From contig JBPCLB010000255.1 in NCBI GenBank assembly GCA_051003695.1, positions 1 to 12,569 of the forward strand: DNA of 12,569 nucleotides, written 5' to 3'. Below, piece by piece: positions 12,513 to 12,569 of this stretch. The position numbers and the translations under genes were made by a program. The stretch comes from Gaiella sp051003695 (GTDB lineage Bacteria > Actinomycetota > Thermoleophilia > Gaiellales > Gaiellaceae). Below the pieces are notes generated by a model. The model made no database searches, was not told where the DNA came from, and saw nothing but the letters and a program-made list of their open reading frames with translations. The first letter of the stretch is position 1. Every line of letters begins with the position of its first letter.

Positions 12513-12569
12513 CTAGCAGTAGTCGCCGACAAAGCCGGCACGCAGAAGCGTGATGTTGGCCTGCGCGTA
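12513..12569 (-). CDS. 3' end of a probable minus-strand gene (partial at right edge)
   Basis: On the minus strand the frame is open from the window edge to a TAG at 12515..12513, giving a 18-residue C-terminus, YAQANITLLRAGFVGDYC. The orderly hydrophobic/polar pattern and a terminator hairpin lying between it and nrdJ suggest a real gene end. No family can be named from so little. A chance open frame is possible. Confidence 0.35.
   Translation of the reverse strand, partial: YAQANITLLRAGFVGDYC

Overview
The window is GC-rich, gene-dense DNA with short intergenic gaps. It is most likely chromosomal DNA of an actinobacterium-like lineage. A deep-branching group such as Thermoleophilia/Gaiellales is my inference from the gene set and codon use, not something the sequence proves. 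Supporting features are GTG starts, TANNNT boxes placed just upstream of start codons (leaderless style), a B12-dependent class II ribonucleotide reductase, a LytR_C protein and a tRNA without encoded CCA.

Left part (1-2182): the 3' end of an unidentified gene; a tRNA-Thr(CGT) on the minus strand with a good promoter; a secreted HExxH metallopeptidase; and a two-gene toxin-antitoxin module (ribbon-helix-helix antitoxin plus MazF-type toxin) behind a palindromic operator-like promoter.

Middle part (2185-5047, minus strand): a three-gene operon read tmk > LanC-like > holB, joined by GTGA start/stop overlaps. Thymidylate kinase and the DNA polymerase III delta' subunit are common neighbours. 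A LANCL-type zinc protein placed between them is the oddest arrangement in the window. The operon converges on the toxin gene with only two bases between the stop codons. At its other end it diverges from a sugar-nucleotide epimerase gene across 19 bp that hold a symmetric -10 element.

Envelope part (5067-9326): a GalE-like epimerase/dehydratase, a membrane-anchored LytR_C protein, an O-antigen-ligase-like multi-pass protein with a C-terminal TPR-like tail (minus strand), and a secreted, C-terminally membrane-anchored protein with a DDPTTP-repeat linker. Together these suggest work on cell-surface polysaccharide. A REP/MITE-like inverted repeat lies between the two convergent genes.

Right part (9327-12569): a leader region, then nrdJ, the adenosylcobalamin-dependent ribonucleotide reductase with a full set of catalytic cysteines and a C-terminal Cys-rich tail. 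After it come an 18-bp tandem duplication across the stop codon, a strong 12-bp hairpin terminator, and the 3' end of a probable minus-strand gene. nrdJ, tmk and holB all serve DNA synthesis but sit in separate transcription units.

No CRISPR array, complete insertion sequence or phage gene was seen. The best candidates for something undescribed are the LANCL-like protein inside a replication operon, the bidirectional leaderless promoter, and the secreted protein with the Trp-Tyr/Cys-Tyr domain.
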